Below, piece by piece: positions 14,489 through 23,814 of a stretch of DNA of 64,000 bases (its first letter is position 1; every line of letters starts with the position of its first letter). The stretch lies in contig NZ_CP160403.1 in the NCBI RefSeq assembly GCF_040782645.1, positions 5,615,001 to 5,679,000 of the forward strand, given 5' to 3'. The stretch comes from Streptomyces sp. HUAS ZL42 (GTDB lineage Bacteria; Actinomycetota; Actinomycetes; Streptomycetales; Streptomycetaceae). Both the position numbers and the translations under genes were made by a program. The notes under the pieces were generated by a model. The model did not search any database. It saw nothing but the letters and a program-made list of their open reading frames with translations, and was not told the DNA's origin.

Positions 14489-15988
14489 TCAATCCTTGAT
14501 CACCGGGAAGCGGCGTGGGGCCAGGAACAGCAGGACCAGGAACGCCAGCGCCGCCGCGCCCGCCGCCCCCAGGTACACCGCGTGCACCGCGTCCGCGATC
14601 GCCCTCCGCGTCGCCTCCGGGGCCCTGCCGTCGTCCAACGTGCGCGTGACGGAATCCAGATCGCTTGCCCCGCCCAGCCGCGCGGCCAGCACCCCGTTGG
14701 CCACCGCACCGAAGACGGAGGCGCCGATCGTCTGGCCGGTCTGGCGGCAGAAGAGGACGGAGGCGGTCGTCGTGCCGCGTTCCGACCAGCCGACCGTGGA
14801 CTGGACGCCGACGATCAACGGCAACTGGAACAGGCCCAGCGCGCCGCCCAGCAGCAGCATCAGCAGGGTCGGCTGCCAGGCCTCGCCGGGATACGGCAGG
14901 AACGGGAACGCGAACAGGATCAGCGCGGCCGTGCCGATGCCCAGCATCGCCGTGTCGCGGAAGCCGATCCGGCGGTATATGTGCTGGCTGAGCGCCGCGG
15001 ACACCGGCCAGCTCAACGTCCATACGGAGAGCACGAACCCGGCGGCGACCGGGGAGAGGCCCAGCACCGACTGCGCATACGTCGGGAGGAACACGCTCGG
15101 CGCCACCATCAGCAGCCCCAGCGCACCCAGCGCCAGGTTCACCGCCGCGATCGTACGGCGGCGCCACACCCAGCCGGGGATGATCGGCTCGGCCGCCCGG
15201 CCCTCGACCACCATGACGAGTGCCACCAGCGCCGACCCGATGGCGAACAGCGCGAGCGACGGCGCGGACAGCCACGCCCACGCCACTCCGCCCTGCACGA
15301 GCGCCGTGAGGAGCACACCGCCGCACGCGAACACCGCCAGCGCGCCCGCCCAGTCGACACGCGCGCGTGCACGCGATTCCCGCTCCGGCTCGTGCAGATG
15401 ACGCACGATCAGCCACAACGCCACGGCCCCGACGGGCAGATTGACCAGGAAGATCCAGCGCCAGTCCGCGTACGCCGCGAGCACACCGCCCAGACCCGGG
15501 CCCGCGACCGCCGACACCGCCCACACCGTGGACAGCTTCGACTGGATCTTCGGACGTTCCTCCAGCGGGTAGAGATCGGCGGCGAGCGTCTGCACCGTGC
15601 CCTGCAGCGCACCGCCGCCGAGCCCCTGCACTACGCGGAACGCGATGAGCGCGCCCATGTTCCAGGCGAGCGCGCACAGCAGTGAGCCCAGCAGGAACAC
15701 CGACGCGCCTGCGACCAGCACGGGCTTGCGGCCGAAGGTGTCGGAGAGCTTGCCGTAGACGGGGAGGGTGACGGTCACGGCCAGCAGGTAGCCGGAGAAC
15801 AGCCACGAGAAGACGGAGAAGCCGCCGAGGTCGCCGACGATCTGCGGTACTGCGGTGGAGACGACCGTGGAGTCGAGGGCCGCCAGCGCCATGGAGAGCA
15901 TCAGTGCGGCGACGACGGCGCCGCGCCTGCGGGTGTCCTGGGGCCGGTCGGCCGCCGTGGTCCGTGCCTCGGTGTCCTCCTGATCCAC
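14489..15988 (-). CDS. MFS drug exporter, DHA2 (EmrB/QacA) family
   Basis: This is a proton-driven multidrug efflux protein of 499 residues with about 14 membrane helices. Family motifs are ALDSTVVSTAVPQIVGDLGG in helix 1 (motif D1), GKLSDTFGRKPVLVAG (motif A), FRVVQGLGGGALQGTV (motif B-like) and AGPGLGGVLAAYADWRWIFLVNLPVG (motif C and after). I prefer the GTG at 15988 because AAAGGA lies 6 bases before it; an ATG at 16009 is in frame but lacks a ribosome site. A MerR-type inverted repeat lies about 50 bases upstream, so drug-induced control by a MerR activator is likely, though no regulator gene is next to it. The C-terminal ~25 residues (FLVLLFLAPRRFPVIKD) are basic. The substrate is unknown. 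Confidence 0.92.
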   Translation of the reverse strand: MDQEDTEARTTAADRPQDTRRRGAVVAALMLSMALAALDSTVVSTAVPQIVGDLGGFSVFSWLFSGYLLAVTVTLPVYGKLSDTFGRKPVLVAGASVFLLGSLLCALAWNMGALIAFRVVQGLGGGALQGTVQTLAADLYPLEERPKIQSKLSTVWAVSAVAGPGLGGVLAAYADWRWIFLVNLPVGAVALWLIVRHLHEPERESRARARVDWAGALAVFACGGVLLTALVQGGVAWAWLSAPSLALFAIGSALVALVMVVEGRAAEPIIPGWVWRRRTIAAVNLALGALGLLMVAPSVFLPTYAQSVLGLSPVAAGFVLSVWTLSWPVSAALSQHIYRRIGFRDTAMLGIGTAALILFAFPFLPYPGEAWQPTLLMLLLGGALGLFQLPLIVGVQSTVGWSERGTTTASVLFCRQTGQTIGASVFGAVANGVLAARLGGASDLDSVTRTLDDGRAPEATRRAIADAVHAVYLGAAGAAALAFLVLLFLAPRRFPVIKD

Positions 15989-16418
15989 GGGATTCCTTTC
16001 CCCTTGCACCTATCTGACCCGGACAGCTTCCCACTTGACCCTGACGCCACGTGAGGGTGGAGCCTGACCGGGCCGGCGGGTGGAGCCGACCCGGAGAGCG
16101 GCTCCACCCGGCGGTGGACTGCCCCTAGGGGCACCTCCGTACTACGGCTCGGGGACGGTTCGTACCGCCGGAGGAGGAGACGGCAGGGGGGCCGTCCTTA
16201 ATCTGGCTTTACGCCGCCGGGGGCGCCCAACGCCACCGTCGGAGGGTGGGGTTAACCCCCCGGAAAGAGGGTGCCGAGCACCAGCGCGCCGGGCCCTGTC
16301 CCGCCGACAGACTGAACGGCGTAACGAGGAAGCACACGCAGCACCGCAACGCAGCACCGAGAAGTACACGCACTGCGGACCGGTGCGTCCATCCGCTGAC
16401 CGACATAGGAGACTTACC
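15989..16418. other. Non-coding gap between exporter and ABC pair
   Basis: These 430 bases hold the MerR-type site (16035-16066), the short palindrome CCCCTAGGGG near 16122, and a GC-rich segment with GGGGTTAACCCCCC near 16252 that could form a small hairpin. No tRNA or credible gene is seen; the frames that cross it are extensions of neighbouring genes. The ABC promoter is probably in the last 150 bases. Confidence 0.6.
16035..16066. promoter_or_regulatory. MerR-type operator/promoter next to the DHA2 exporter
   Basis: TTGACC (16035-16040) is followed by an imperfect palindrome, ACCCTGACGC / CACGTGAGGGT (16038-16058), and then GAGCCT. A long (~19-bp) spacer with an inverted repeat between -35 and -10 is the hallmark of MerR-controlled promoters. 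The nearest gene that could use it is the exporter (reverse orientation), as no merR-like gene is present here. Confidence 0.45.
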
Positions 16419-17261
16419 GTGACATCGGCTGTGACCATTCCCAGGCACGGGGGCACTGGAGGGCGTACGGCCGTTGCCGCGCGGGCGCGGCAGGTCGTCA
16501 AGGCGTACGGGTCCGGAGAGACCCGGGTCGTCGCCCTCGACCACGTCGACGTGGACATCGCCCGCGGCCAGTTCACCGCGATCATGGGCCCCTCGGGGTC
16601 CGGCAAGTCCACGCTGATGCACTGCCTCGCCGGGCTCGACACCGTCACGTCCGGGCAGATCTACCTGGACGAGACCGAGATCACCGGTCTGAAGGACAAG
16701 AAGCTCACGAAGCTGCGCCGGGACCGGATCGGCTTCATCTTCCAGGCCTTCAACCTGCTGCCGACCCTGAACGCGATCGAGAACATCACGCTGCCCATGG
16801 ACATCGCCGGCCGTAAGCCCGATCGCGCGTGGCTGGACCGGGTGGTGGAGACGGTCGGTCTCGCCGGGCGGCTCAAGCACCGCCCCACGCAGCTCTCGGG
16901 AGGCCAGCAGCAGCGCGTGGCCGTGGCCCGCGCCCTCGCCGCGCGCCCCGAGATCATCTTCGGTGACGAGCCGACCGGAAACCTCGACTCGCGCGCGGGT
17001 GCCGAGGTCCTCGGCTTCCTGCGCCGCTCGGTGGACGAGCTCGGCCAGACGATCGTGATGGTCACGCACGACCCGGTGGCCGCCTCGTACGCCGACCGTG
17101 TGCTGTACCTCGCCGACGGCCGGATCGTCGACGAGATGTACAAGCCGACCGCGGACACCGTCCTCGACCGCATGCTGCGTTTTTCTGGGGGCGCTGACAC
17201 CAGCGGCTCCGCCGCGCGGCCCCAGACCCCCAACTTCGACGCCCGGGGGCGCACGTCATGA
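16419..17261 (+). CDS. ABC transporter ATP-binding protein (MacB/LolD type)
   Basis: This 280-residue cytosolic ATPase powers the FtsX-like permease encoded next. It has Walker A GPSGSGKSTLM, the LolD/MacB-type hallmark FIFQAFNLLPTLNAIENITLPM (Q loop), signature LSGGQQQRVAVARALAARP, Walker B IIFGDEPTGNLD and switch MVTHDP. The GTG at 16419 follows AGGAGA by 6-7 bases; longer frames upstream have no support. The stop overlaps the permease ATG by 4 bases. The C-terminal ~45 residues after DGRIVDEMYKPTADTVLDRM are an extra Gly/Ser/Pro-rich tail. It is closely similar to the second ATPase in this window (47040-47810), including the VAARAR / SGETRVVALDHV opening. It probably exports a lipid, peptide or drug, or moves lipoproteins. 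Confidence 0.94.
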   Translation: MTSAVTIPRHGGTGGRTAVAARARQVVKAYGSGETRVVALDHVDVDIARGQFTAIMGPSGSGKSTLMHCLAGLDTVTSGQIYLDETEITGLKDKKLTKLRRDRIGFIFQAFNLLPTLNAIENITLPMDIAGRKPDRAWLDRVVETVGLAGRLKHRPTQLSGGQQQRVAVARALAARPEIIFGDEPTGNLDSRAGAEVLGFLRRSVDELGQTIVMVTHDPVAASYADRVLYLADGRIVDEMYKPTADTVLDRMLRFSGGADTSGSAARPQTPNFDARGRTS

Positions 17262-19837
17262 CCGTCATGAAGACCTCGATGCGCAACTTCTTCGCGCACA
17301 AGGGGCGCATGGCCCTCTCGGCGGTCGCGGTGCTGCTGTCGGTCGCCTTCGTGTGCGGCACGCTCGTGTTCACCGACACGATGAACACCACCTTCGACAA
17401 GCTCTTCGCGGCCACGTCCTCCGACGTGACGGTGAGCGCCAAGGGCGCCTCCGACAGCGGTGAGACGACCTCCGGCAACGGCAGGCCGCCGGTCATGCCG
17501 GCGTCCGTGCTCGGCAAGGTGCGCGAGGCGCAGGGCGTGAAGTCCGCGGAGGGGACCGTCTTCTCGACCTCCGTGACCGTCGTCGACGCCGACAAGGACA
17601 ACCTGTCGCCGTCCAGCGGCGCGCCGACCATCGTCGGCAGCTGGAACGGCAACGAGGCCCGCACCATGAAGGTCACCTCCGGTACGGCGCCGAAGGGCTC
17701 CGACCAGGTCATGGTCGACGCGGACACCGCCGACAAGCACCACCTGAAGCTCGGCGACGAGATCGGCGTGATCAGCGCGGTCGGCACGCACACCGCGAAG
17801 ATCTCCGGCATCGCGACGTTCACGGTCACCAACCCCGGTGCCGCGATCTTCTACCTGGACACGAAGACCGCCCAGGAGACGCTCGTCGGAAAGACCGGCG
17901 TCTACACGAACGTCAACGTCACGGCGGCGCCCGGCGTCACCGACGCGCAGCTGAAGAAGAACGTCGTGGCCGGACTCGGCGGCGACTACAAGGTGCAGAC
18001 GGCCAAGGAGACCGCCGACGCCAACCAGCAGGACGTCGAGGGCTTCATGAACGTCATGAAGTACGCGATGCTCGGCTTCGCCGGGATCGCCTTCCTCGTC
18101 GGCATCTTCCTGATCATCAACACGTTCTCGATGCTGGTCGCCCAGCGCACCCGTGAGATCGGCCTGATGCGGGCCATCGGCTCCAGCCGCAAGCAGGTCA
18201 ACCGGTCCGTGCTGGCGGAAGCCCTGCTGCTGGGTGTGTTCGGCTCGGTCCTCGGCGTCGGCGCGGGCGTCGGCATCGCGGTCGGCCTGATGAAGCTCAT
18301 GGGCAAGATGGGCATGCACCTGTCGACGGACGACCTGACGGTGGTCTGGACGACCCCGGTGGTCGGCCTGCTCCTGGGCGTCGTCGTCACCGTCCTGGCC
18401 GCCTACCTGCCGGCCCGCCGCGCCGGCAAGGTCTCCCCGATGGCCGCACTGCGCGACGCGGGCGCTCCCGCCGACGCGAAGGCGGGCCGGATACGGGCCC
18501 TGATCGGCACGGTCCTCACCGGAGCGGGCGGCTACGCCCTGTACTTGGCGACCGCGGCGGACAAGGCCAAGGACGGCTCGCTGTGGCTCGGCCTCGGCGT
18601 GGTGCTGTCCCTGATCGGCTTCGTCGTGATCGGCCCGCTGCTCGCGGGCGGTGTGGTCCGCGTCCTGGGCGCGGTGATCCTTCGGGTGTTCGGCCCGGTC
18701 GGCCGCATGGCCGAGCGCAACGCCCTGCGCAACCCGCGCCGTACGGGCGCCACCGGCGCCGCCCTGATGATCGGTCTCGCGCTGGTCGCCTGCCTGTCCG
18801 TCGTCGGCTCCTCCATGGTCGCCTCCGCGACGGACCAGCTCGACAAGACCGTAGGCACGGACTTCATCATCCAGTCCGACAGCGGGCAGCTGATCACGCC
18901 GGCCGCGGTGAAGGCCGTGAAGGACACACCTGGGCTCGAGCAGGTCACCGAGTACCGGATCACCGAGGCCGACTACACCACCCCCGACGGCAAGACGCTC
19001 AAGGACACCGACGTCACGGCTGCCGACCCGTCGTACGCGACCGACCTGCGCACCAAGACCGTCGCCGGGAACCTGAAGGACGCCTACCTGCCGGACTCGA
19101 TGTCCGTCCACGAGAAGTTCGCCAAGGCCCACGGCATCCACCTGGGCTCCAAGATCAAGCTCGCCTTCAAGGACGGCGCCACCGCGAACCTGACGGTCCG
19201 GGCCATCACCAGCAGTGACGTCGTCATCGACGCGGGCTCCAAGTACATCTCCATCGCCACGCTGGCGAAGTACGTACCGGCTGACAAGATGCCGCTCGAC
19301 CAGCTGGTCTTCGCCAGCGCCAAGGACGGGCAGCAGGACACCGCCTACAAGTCGCTGAAGTCCGCGCTGCACGACTACCCGCAGTACACCGTGCGCGACC
19401 AGACCGACTACAAGCAGGCCCTGAAGGACCAGATCGGCCAGCTGCTGAACATGATCTACGGCCTGCTGGCGCTGGCGATCATCGTCGCGGTCCTCGGTGT
19501 GGTGAACACCCTGGCCCTGTCGGTGGTGGAGCGGACGAGGGAGATCGGCCTGATGCGGGCGATCGGCCTGTCCCGCCGCCAGCTCCGCCGGATGATCCGC
19601 ATGGAGTCCGTGGTCATCGCCCTCTTCGGCGCCCTGCTCGGCCTCGGCCTGGGCATGGGCTGGGGCGCGACCGCCCAGCAACTGCTCGCCCTGGAGGGCC
19701 TGAACGTCCTCGAGATCCCGTGGCCGACGATCACCGCGGTCTTCATCGGCTCGGCCTTCGTGGGCCTGTTCGCGGCACTGGTCCCGGCGTTCCGCGCGGG
19801 CCGGATGAACGTCCTGAACGCGATCGCCACGGAATAG
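17258..19837 (+). CDS. ABC transporter permease, FtsX/MacB-like, duplicated permease domain
   Basis: This 859-residue membrane protein has two copies of the FtsX unit, each with an N-terminal helix, a large extracytoplasmic domain and three further helices. Copy one ends in the motif AQRTREIGLMRAIGSSRKQVNRSVLAEALLLG (about 290-320), copy two in VERTREIGLMRAIGLSRRQLRRMIRMESVVIA (about 755-785). These charged loops contact the ATPase. The first extracytoplasmic domain (about 40-265) and second (about 525-735) are rich in Asp, Thr and Lys. It is coupled to the ATPase gene by an ATGA overlap. A strong terminator follows the stop. The family includes macrolide exporters and lipoprotein-release systems; the cargo cannot be told. 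No periplasmic adaptor gene is nearby, as expected for a Gram-positive. Confidence 0.93.
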   Translation: MTVMKTSMRNFFAHKGRMALSAVAVLLSVAFVCGTLVFTDTMNTTFDKLFAATSSDVTVSAKGASDSGETTSGNGRPPVMPASVLGKVREAQGVKSAEGTVFSTSVTVVDADKDNLSPSSGAPTIVGSWNGNEARTMKVTSGTAPKGSDQVMVDADTADKHHLKLGDEIGVISAVGTHTAKISGIATFTVTNPGAAIFYLDTKTAQETLVGKTGVYTNVNVTAAPGVTDAQLKKNVVAGLGGDYKVQTAKETADANQQDVEGFMNVMKYAMLGFAGIAFLVGIFLIINTFSMLVAQRTREIGLMRAIGSSRKQVNRSVLAEALLLGVFGSVLGVGAGVGIAVGLMKLMGKMGMHLSTDDLTVVWTTPVVGLLLGVVVTVLAAYLPARRAGKVSPMAALRDAGAPADAKAGRIRALIGTVLTGAGGYALYLATAADKAKDGSLWLGLGVVLSLIGFVVIGPLLAGGVVRVLGAVILRVFGPVGRMAERNALRNPRRTGATGAALMIGLALVACLSVVGSSMVASATDQLDKTVGTDFIIQSDSGQLITPAAVKAVKDTPGLEQVTEYRITEADYTTPDGKTLKDTDVTAADPSYATDLRTKTVAGNLKDAYLPDSMSVHEKFAKAHGIHLGSKIKLAFKDGATANLTVRAITSSDVVIDAGSKYISIATLAKYVPADKMPLDQLVFASAKDGQQDTAYKSLKSALHDYPQYTVRDQTDYKQALKDQIGQLLNMIYGLLALAIIVAVLGVVNTLALSVVERTREIGLMRAIGLSRRQLRRMIRMESVVIALFGALLGLGLGMGWGATAQQLLALEGLNVLEIPWPTITAVFIGSAFVGLFAALVPAFRAGRMNVLNAIATE

Positions 19838-19856
19838 CCACCACGGACGGGGGAGA

Positions 19857-19910
19857 CCCGGCGCCGAGCAGCCACGGGGGGCTGCTCGGCGCCGGGTCGT
19901 TGTTGTCTTT
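19857..19910 (+). terminator. Intrinsic terminator after the first ABC pair
   Basis: CCCGGCGCCGAGCAGCC (19857-19873) pairs with GGCTGCTCGGCGCCGGG (19880-19896): 17 bp, 6-base loop. The T-rich stretch TCGTTGTTGTCTTT follows. It separates the ABC operon from mfd. Confidence 0.9.
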
Positions 19911-19932
19911 CAAGGCCGGCCTTTCAACGAAG

Positions 19933-20000
19933 CGAGTCGGGTGGCGGGTGGGCATAGGCCGGGGGTCCAGGGGGCGGAGCCCCCTGGTGGGCCGGCACCA
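19933..20000 (+). repeat. Copy 1 of a dispersed GC-rich element
   Basis: The stretch GAGTCGGGTGGCGGGTGGGC, then AGGCCGGGGGTCCAGGGGG and the palindrome GGGGGCGGAGCCCCC, matches the 98-bp tandem array at 42440-42925 and the inverted copy at 60718-60812. It lies in the gap between a terminator and the mfd promoter (TACGCT at 20062). Confidence 0.8.
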
Positions 20001-20137
20001 GCACCGGGCACCTGACAGCAGACGTTATCCACAGGCCCCGGCGCCGGCCCCGCCGTCGTCGTACGCTGGAGACCCCCCGGCCGGTCACCGCGTCGGGCCC
20101 TTCGTGTTGCCCGCCCCCGGACGAAAGCCGCCCCCGA

Positions 20138-23100
20138 ATGAGCCTGCACGGTCTGCTCGACGCCGTCGTCAAGGACACCGCCCTCGCCGAAGCGATCAAG
20201 GCGGCCGCAGACGGCAACCGGATGCACGTCGACCTCGTCGGCCCCGCCGCGGCCCGCCCCTTCGCGATCGCCGCGCTCGCCCGGGAGAGCGGCCGCCCCG
20301 TCCTCGCGGTGACCGCGACGGGCCGGGAGGCGGAGGACCTGGCCGCGGCCCTGCGCACCCTGCTGCCGCCGGACGGCGTCGTGGAGTACCCCTCGTGGGA
20401 GACGCTCCCGCACGAGCGCCTCAGCCCCCGCAGCGACACCGTCGGCCGCCGCCTCGCCGTCCTGCGCCGCTTGGCCCACCCCAGCCCCGACGATCCCGAG
20501 ACCGGCCCCGTCTCCGTCGTCGTGGCCCCCGTGCGCTCGGTGCTGCAGCCGCAGGTCAAGGGCCTCGGCGACCTGGAACCGGTCGCCCTGAGGACCGGGC
20601 AGACCGCCGACCTGAACGAGATCGTCGAGGCCCTTGCGGCCGCCGCGTACGCGCGCGTGGAGCTCGTCGAGAAGCGCGGCGAGTTCGCCGTGCGCGGCGG
20701 GATCCTCGACGTGTTCCCGCCGACCGAGGAACACCCTCTGCGCATCGAGTTCTGGGGCGACGACGTCGAGGAGATCCGCTACTTCAAGGTCGCCGACCAG
20801 CGTTCCCTCGAGGTCGCCGAACACGGCCTGTGGGCCCCGCCCTGCCGCGAACTGCTGCTCACCGACGACGTCCGCGCACGCGCGCGTGCCCTCGCCGAAC
20901 AGCACCCCGAACTCGGCGAACTGCTCGGCAAGATCGCCGAGGGGATCGCCGTCGAGGGCATGGAGTCCCTGGCGCCGGTCCTCGTCGACGACATGGAGCT
21001 GCTGATCGACGTACTGCCCAAGGGCGCCATGGCCGTCGTATGCGACCCGGAGCGGGTACGCACGCGTGCCGCCGATCTCGTCGCCACCAGCCAGGAGTTC
21101 CTGCAGGCGTCGTGGGCTGCCACCGCGGGCGGAGGCGAGGCGCCGATCGACGTCGGCGCGGCCTCCCTGTGGTCCATCGCGGACGTCCGCGACCGGGCAC
21201 GCGAACTGGAGATGATGTGGTGGTCGGTGTCGCCGTTCGCGGCGGATGAAGAGCTCGACGCGGACACGCTCAAGCTCGGCATGCACGCTCCCGAGACGTA
21301 CCGCGGCGACACCGCCAAGGCGCTCGCCGACACCAAGGGCTGGCTCGCCGACGGCTGGCGCACGGTGTTCGTCACCGAGGGCCACGGCCCGGCCGCCCGT
21401 ACGGTCGAGGTGCTGGGCGGCGAGGGCGTCGCGGCCCGCCTGGAGGCGGACCTCGGGGAGATCTCCCCCTCGGTCGTGCACGTGGCGTGCGGCTCCATCG
21501 ACTACGGCTTCGTCGACCCGGTGCTCAAGCTCGCCGTCCTCACGGAGACAGACCTGTCCGGCCAGAAGGCGGCCGGCAAGGACGGCGCCCGCATGCCCGC
21601 GCGCCGCCGCAAGACCATCGACCCGCTCACCCTGGAGGCGGGCGACTACATCGTCCACGAACAGCACGGCGTCGGCCGCTACATCGAGATGGTGCAGCGG
21701 ACCGTGCAGGGCGCCACCCGCGAGTACCTGGTCGTGGAGTACGCGCCCGCCAAGCGCGGCCAGCCCGGCGACCGTCTCTACATCCCCACCGACCAGCTGG
21801 AGCAGATCACCAAGTACGTCGGCGGCGAGGCCCCCACCCTGCACCGGCTGGGCGGCGCCGACTGGACGAAGACGAAGGCACGCGCGAAGAAGGCGGTCAA
21901 GGAGATCGCCGCCGACCTCATCAGGCTGTACAGCGCGCGCATGGCGGCGCCCGGGCACACGTTCGGTCCCGACACGCCCTGGCAGCGCGAGCTGGAGGAC
22001 GCCTTCCCGTACGCGGAGACCCCCGACCAGCTCACCACCATCGCCGAGGTCAAGGACGACATGGAGAAGTCGGTCCCGATGGACCGGCTGATCTGCGGCG
22101 ACGTCGGCTACGGCAAGACGGAGATCGCGGTCCGTGCCGCCTTCAAGGCCGTACAGGACGGCAAGCAGGTGGCGGTCCTCGTCCCCACGACGCTGCTGGT
22201 GCAGCAGCACTTCGGCACCTTCGGCGAGCGCTACTCGCAGTTCCCCGTGAGCGTGAAGGCGCTGTCCCGCTTCCAGACCGACACCGAGGCCAAGGCGGTC
22301 CTGGAGGGCCTGCGGGAGGGCTCGGTGGACGTCGTCATCGGCACACACCGACTGTTCTCGTCGGAGACCAAGTTCAAGGACCTGGGCCTGGTCATCGTCG
22401 ACGAGGAGCAGCGCTTCGGCGTCGAGCACAAGGAACAGCTGAAGAAGCTGCGCGCCAACGTCGACGTCCTGACCATGTCCGCCACCCCGATTCCGCGCAC
22501 CCTGGAGATGGCGGTCACCGGCATCCGCGAGATGTCGACGATCACCACCCCGCCGGAGGAGCGGCACCCGGTGCTCACCTTCGTCGGCCCGTACGAGGAG
22601 AAGCAGATCGGCGCGGCCATCCGCCGCGAACTGCTGCGCGAGGGCCAGGTCTTCTACATCCACAACCGGGTGGAGTCGATCGACCGTGCGGCCGCCCGCC
22701 TGCGCGAGATCGTGCCCGAGGCGCGCATCGCCACGGCGCACGGCCAGATGTCCGAGTCGGCGCTCGAACAGGTCGTGGTCGACTTCTGGGAGAAGAAGTT
22801 CGATGTGCTCGTGTCGACCACGATCGTCGAGTCCGGCATCGACATCTCCAACGCCAACACACTGATCGTCGAGCGCGGCGACACCTTCGGCCTGTCCCAG
22901 CTGCACCAGCTGCGCGGCCGGGTCGGCCGCGGCCGCGAGCGCGGCTACGCGTACTTCCTGTACCCGCCGGAGAAGCCCCTCACGGAGACGGCGCACGAGC
23001 GCCTCGCGACCATCGCCCAGCACACCGAGATGGGCGCCGGCATGTACGTCGCCATGAAGGACCTCGAGATCCGGGGAGCGGGCAACCTCCTGGGCGGCGA

Positions 23101-23671
23101 GCAGTCCGGCCACATCGCGGGCGTCGGCTTCGACCTGTACGTCCGCATGGTCGGCGAGGCGGTCGCGGACTACCGGCGCCAGCTGGAGACCGGCGAGATC
23201 GAGGAGGAGGCGCCGCTCGAGGTCAAGATCGAACTGCCCGTCGACGCCCACGTCCCGCACGACTACGCGCCCGGCGAGCGGCTGCGCCTGCAGGCCTACC
23301 GCGCCATCGCCTCCGCCAACACGGAGGAGGACATCAAGTCCGTCCGCGAGGAACTCGTCGACCGCTACGGCAAGTTGCCCGAGCCCGTCGAGAACCTGCT
23401 GATGGTGGCGGGCCTGCGCATGCTGGCGCGCGCGTGCGGCGTCGGCGAGGTCGTCCTGCAGGGCAACAACATCCGCTTCGCACCCGTGGAGTTGCGCGAG
23501 TCGCAGGAGCTGCGGGTCAAGCGCCTGTACCCCGGCACCGTCATCAAGCCGGCGGTCCACCAGGTCCTCGTACCGCGTCCGAAGACCGCGAAGGTGGGCG
23601 GAAAGCCGCTCGTCGGACGGGAACTGCTCGGTTGGGTGGGGGAGTTCCTGGCGTCGATTCTGGGGTCGTAG
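20138..23671 (+). CDS. mfd: Transcription-repair coupling factor Mfd
   Basis: Mfd removes RNA polymerase stalled at DNA lesions and recruits UvrA. The 1177-residue length is normal. In order: a UvrB-like N-terminal module (about 1-350, including YPSWETLPHERLSPRSDTVG), the RNA-polymerase-interacting domain (about 490-560, LEAGDYIVHEQHGVGRYIEM), a RecG-like translocase with Walker A GDVGYGKTEIAVRAAFKAV, DEEQRFGVEHKE (DEAD-box equivalent), TMSATPIPRTLEMAVTGIR, STTIVESGIDISNANTLIVERGD and QLHQLRGRVGRGRERGYAY (motifs V-VI), then the TRCF C-terminal domain (about 1010-1130). The ATG has only a weak ribosome site (GGACGAAAG), and a likely -10 box TACGCT lies at 20062. It is a stand-alone gene; the following lipoprotein gene has its own ribosome site 144 bases on. 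Confidence 0.98.
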   Translation: MSLHGLLDAVVKDTALAEAIKAAADGNRMHVDLVGPAAARPFAIAALARESGRPVLAVTATGREAEDLAAALRTLLPPDGVVEYPSWETLPHERLSPRSDTVGRRLAVLRRLAHPSPDDPETGPVSVVVAPVRSVLQPQVKGLGDLEPVALRTGQTADLNEIVEALAAAAYARVELVEKRGEFAVRGGILDVFPPTEEHPLRIEFWGDDVEEIRYFKVADQRSLEVAEHGLWAPPCRELLLTDDVRARARALAEQHPELGELLGKIAEGIAVEGMESLAPVLVDDMELLIDVLPKGAMAVVCDPERVRTRAADLVATSQEFLQASWAATAGGGEAPIDVGAASLWSIADVRDRARELEMMWWSVSPFAADEELDADTLKLGMHAPETYRGDTAKALADTKGWLADGWRTVFVTEGHGPAARTVEVLGGEGVAARLEADLGEISPSVVHVACGSIDYGFVDPVLKLAVLTETDLSGQKAAGKDGARMPARRRKTIDPLTLEAGDYIVHEQHGVGRYIEMVQRTVQGATREYLVVEYAPAKRGQPGDRLYIPTDQLEQITKYVGGEAPTLHRLGGADWTKTKARAKKAVKEIAADLIRLYSARMAAPGHTFGPDTPWQRELEDAFPYAETPDQLTTIAEVKDDMEKSVPMDRLICGDVGYGKTEIAVRAAFKAVQDGKQVAVLVPTTLLVQQHFGTFGERYSQFPVSVKALSRFQTDTEAKAVLEGLREGSVDVVIGTHRLFSSETKFKDLGLVIVDEEQRFGVEHKEQLKKLRANVDVLTMSATPIPRTLEMAVTGIREMSTITTPPEERHPVLTFVGPYEEKQIGAAIRRELLREGQVFYIHNRVESIDRAAARLREIVPEARIATAHGQMSESALEQVVVDFWEKKFDVLVSTTIVESGIDISNANTLIVERGDTFGLSQLHQLRGRVGRGRERGYAYFLYPPEKPLTETAHERLATIAQHTEMGAGMYVAMKDLEIRGAGNLLGGEQSGHIAGVGFDLYVRMVGEAVADYRRQLETGEIEEEAPLEVKIELPVDAHVPHDYAPGERLRLQAYRAIASANTEEDIKSVREELVDRYGKLPEPVENLLMVAGLRMLARACGVGEVVLQGNNIRFAPVELRESQELRVKRLYPGTVIKPAVHQVLVPRPKTAKVGGKPLVGRELLGWVGEFLASILGS

Positions 23672-23814
23672 GGTCCGGCACCGGGCCGGCTGCACCTGCT
23701 TCGCCGCCTGTTGGGTGCCCCCGTGCGCCCGGTCATCACGGTGTGTACGAAGCTGTACGAGGGAAGACGGCCCCTGCGGGGGGTGGACCGGGCGGGCAAG
23801 GGGAGGGACGCACC

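Noticed and set aside
16661..19681. A 1006-residue minus-strand open frame opposite the first ABC pair
   Set aside because: It is the antisense of two genes with intact ABC motifs, with shadow composition and no ribosome site.
19910..23695. A 1261-residue open frame on the minus strand opposite mfd
   Set aside because: It is antisense to mfd, created by GC-rich codon bias; the composition (Gly/Arg/Val/Leu/Asp) is that of a shadow and no motif is present.
21487..23814. Upstream extension of the HNH lipoprotein frame inside mfd
   Set aside because: The extension overlaps mfd in another frame; the GTG at 23815 has a good ribosome site and a lipoprotein signal directly after it.
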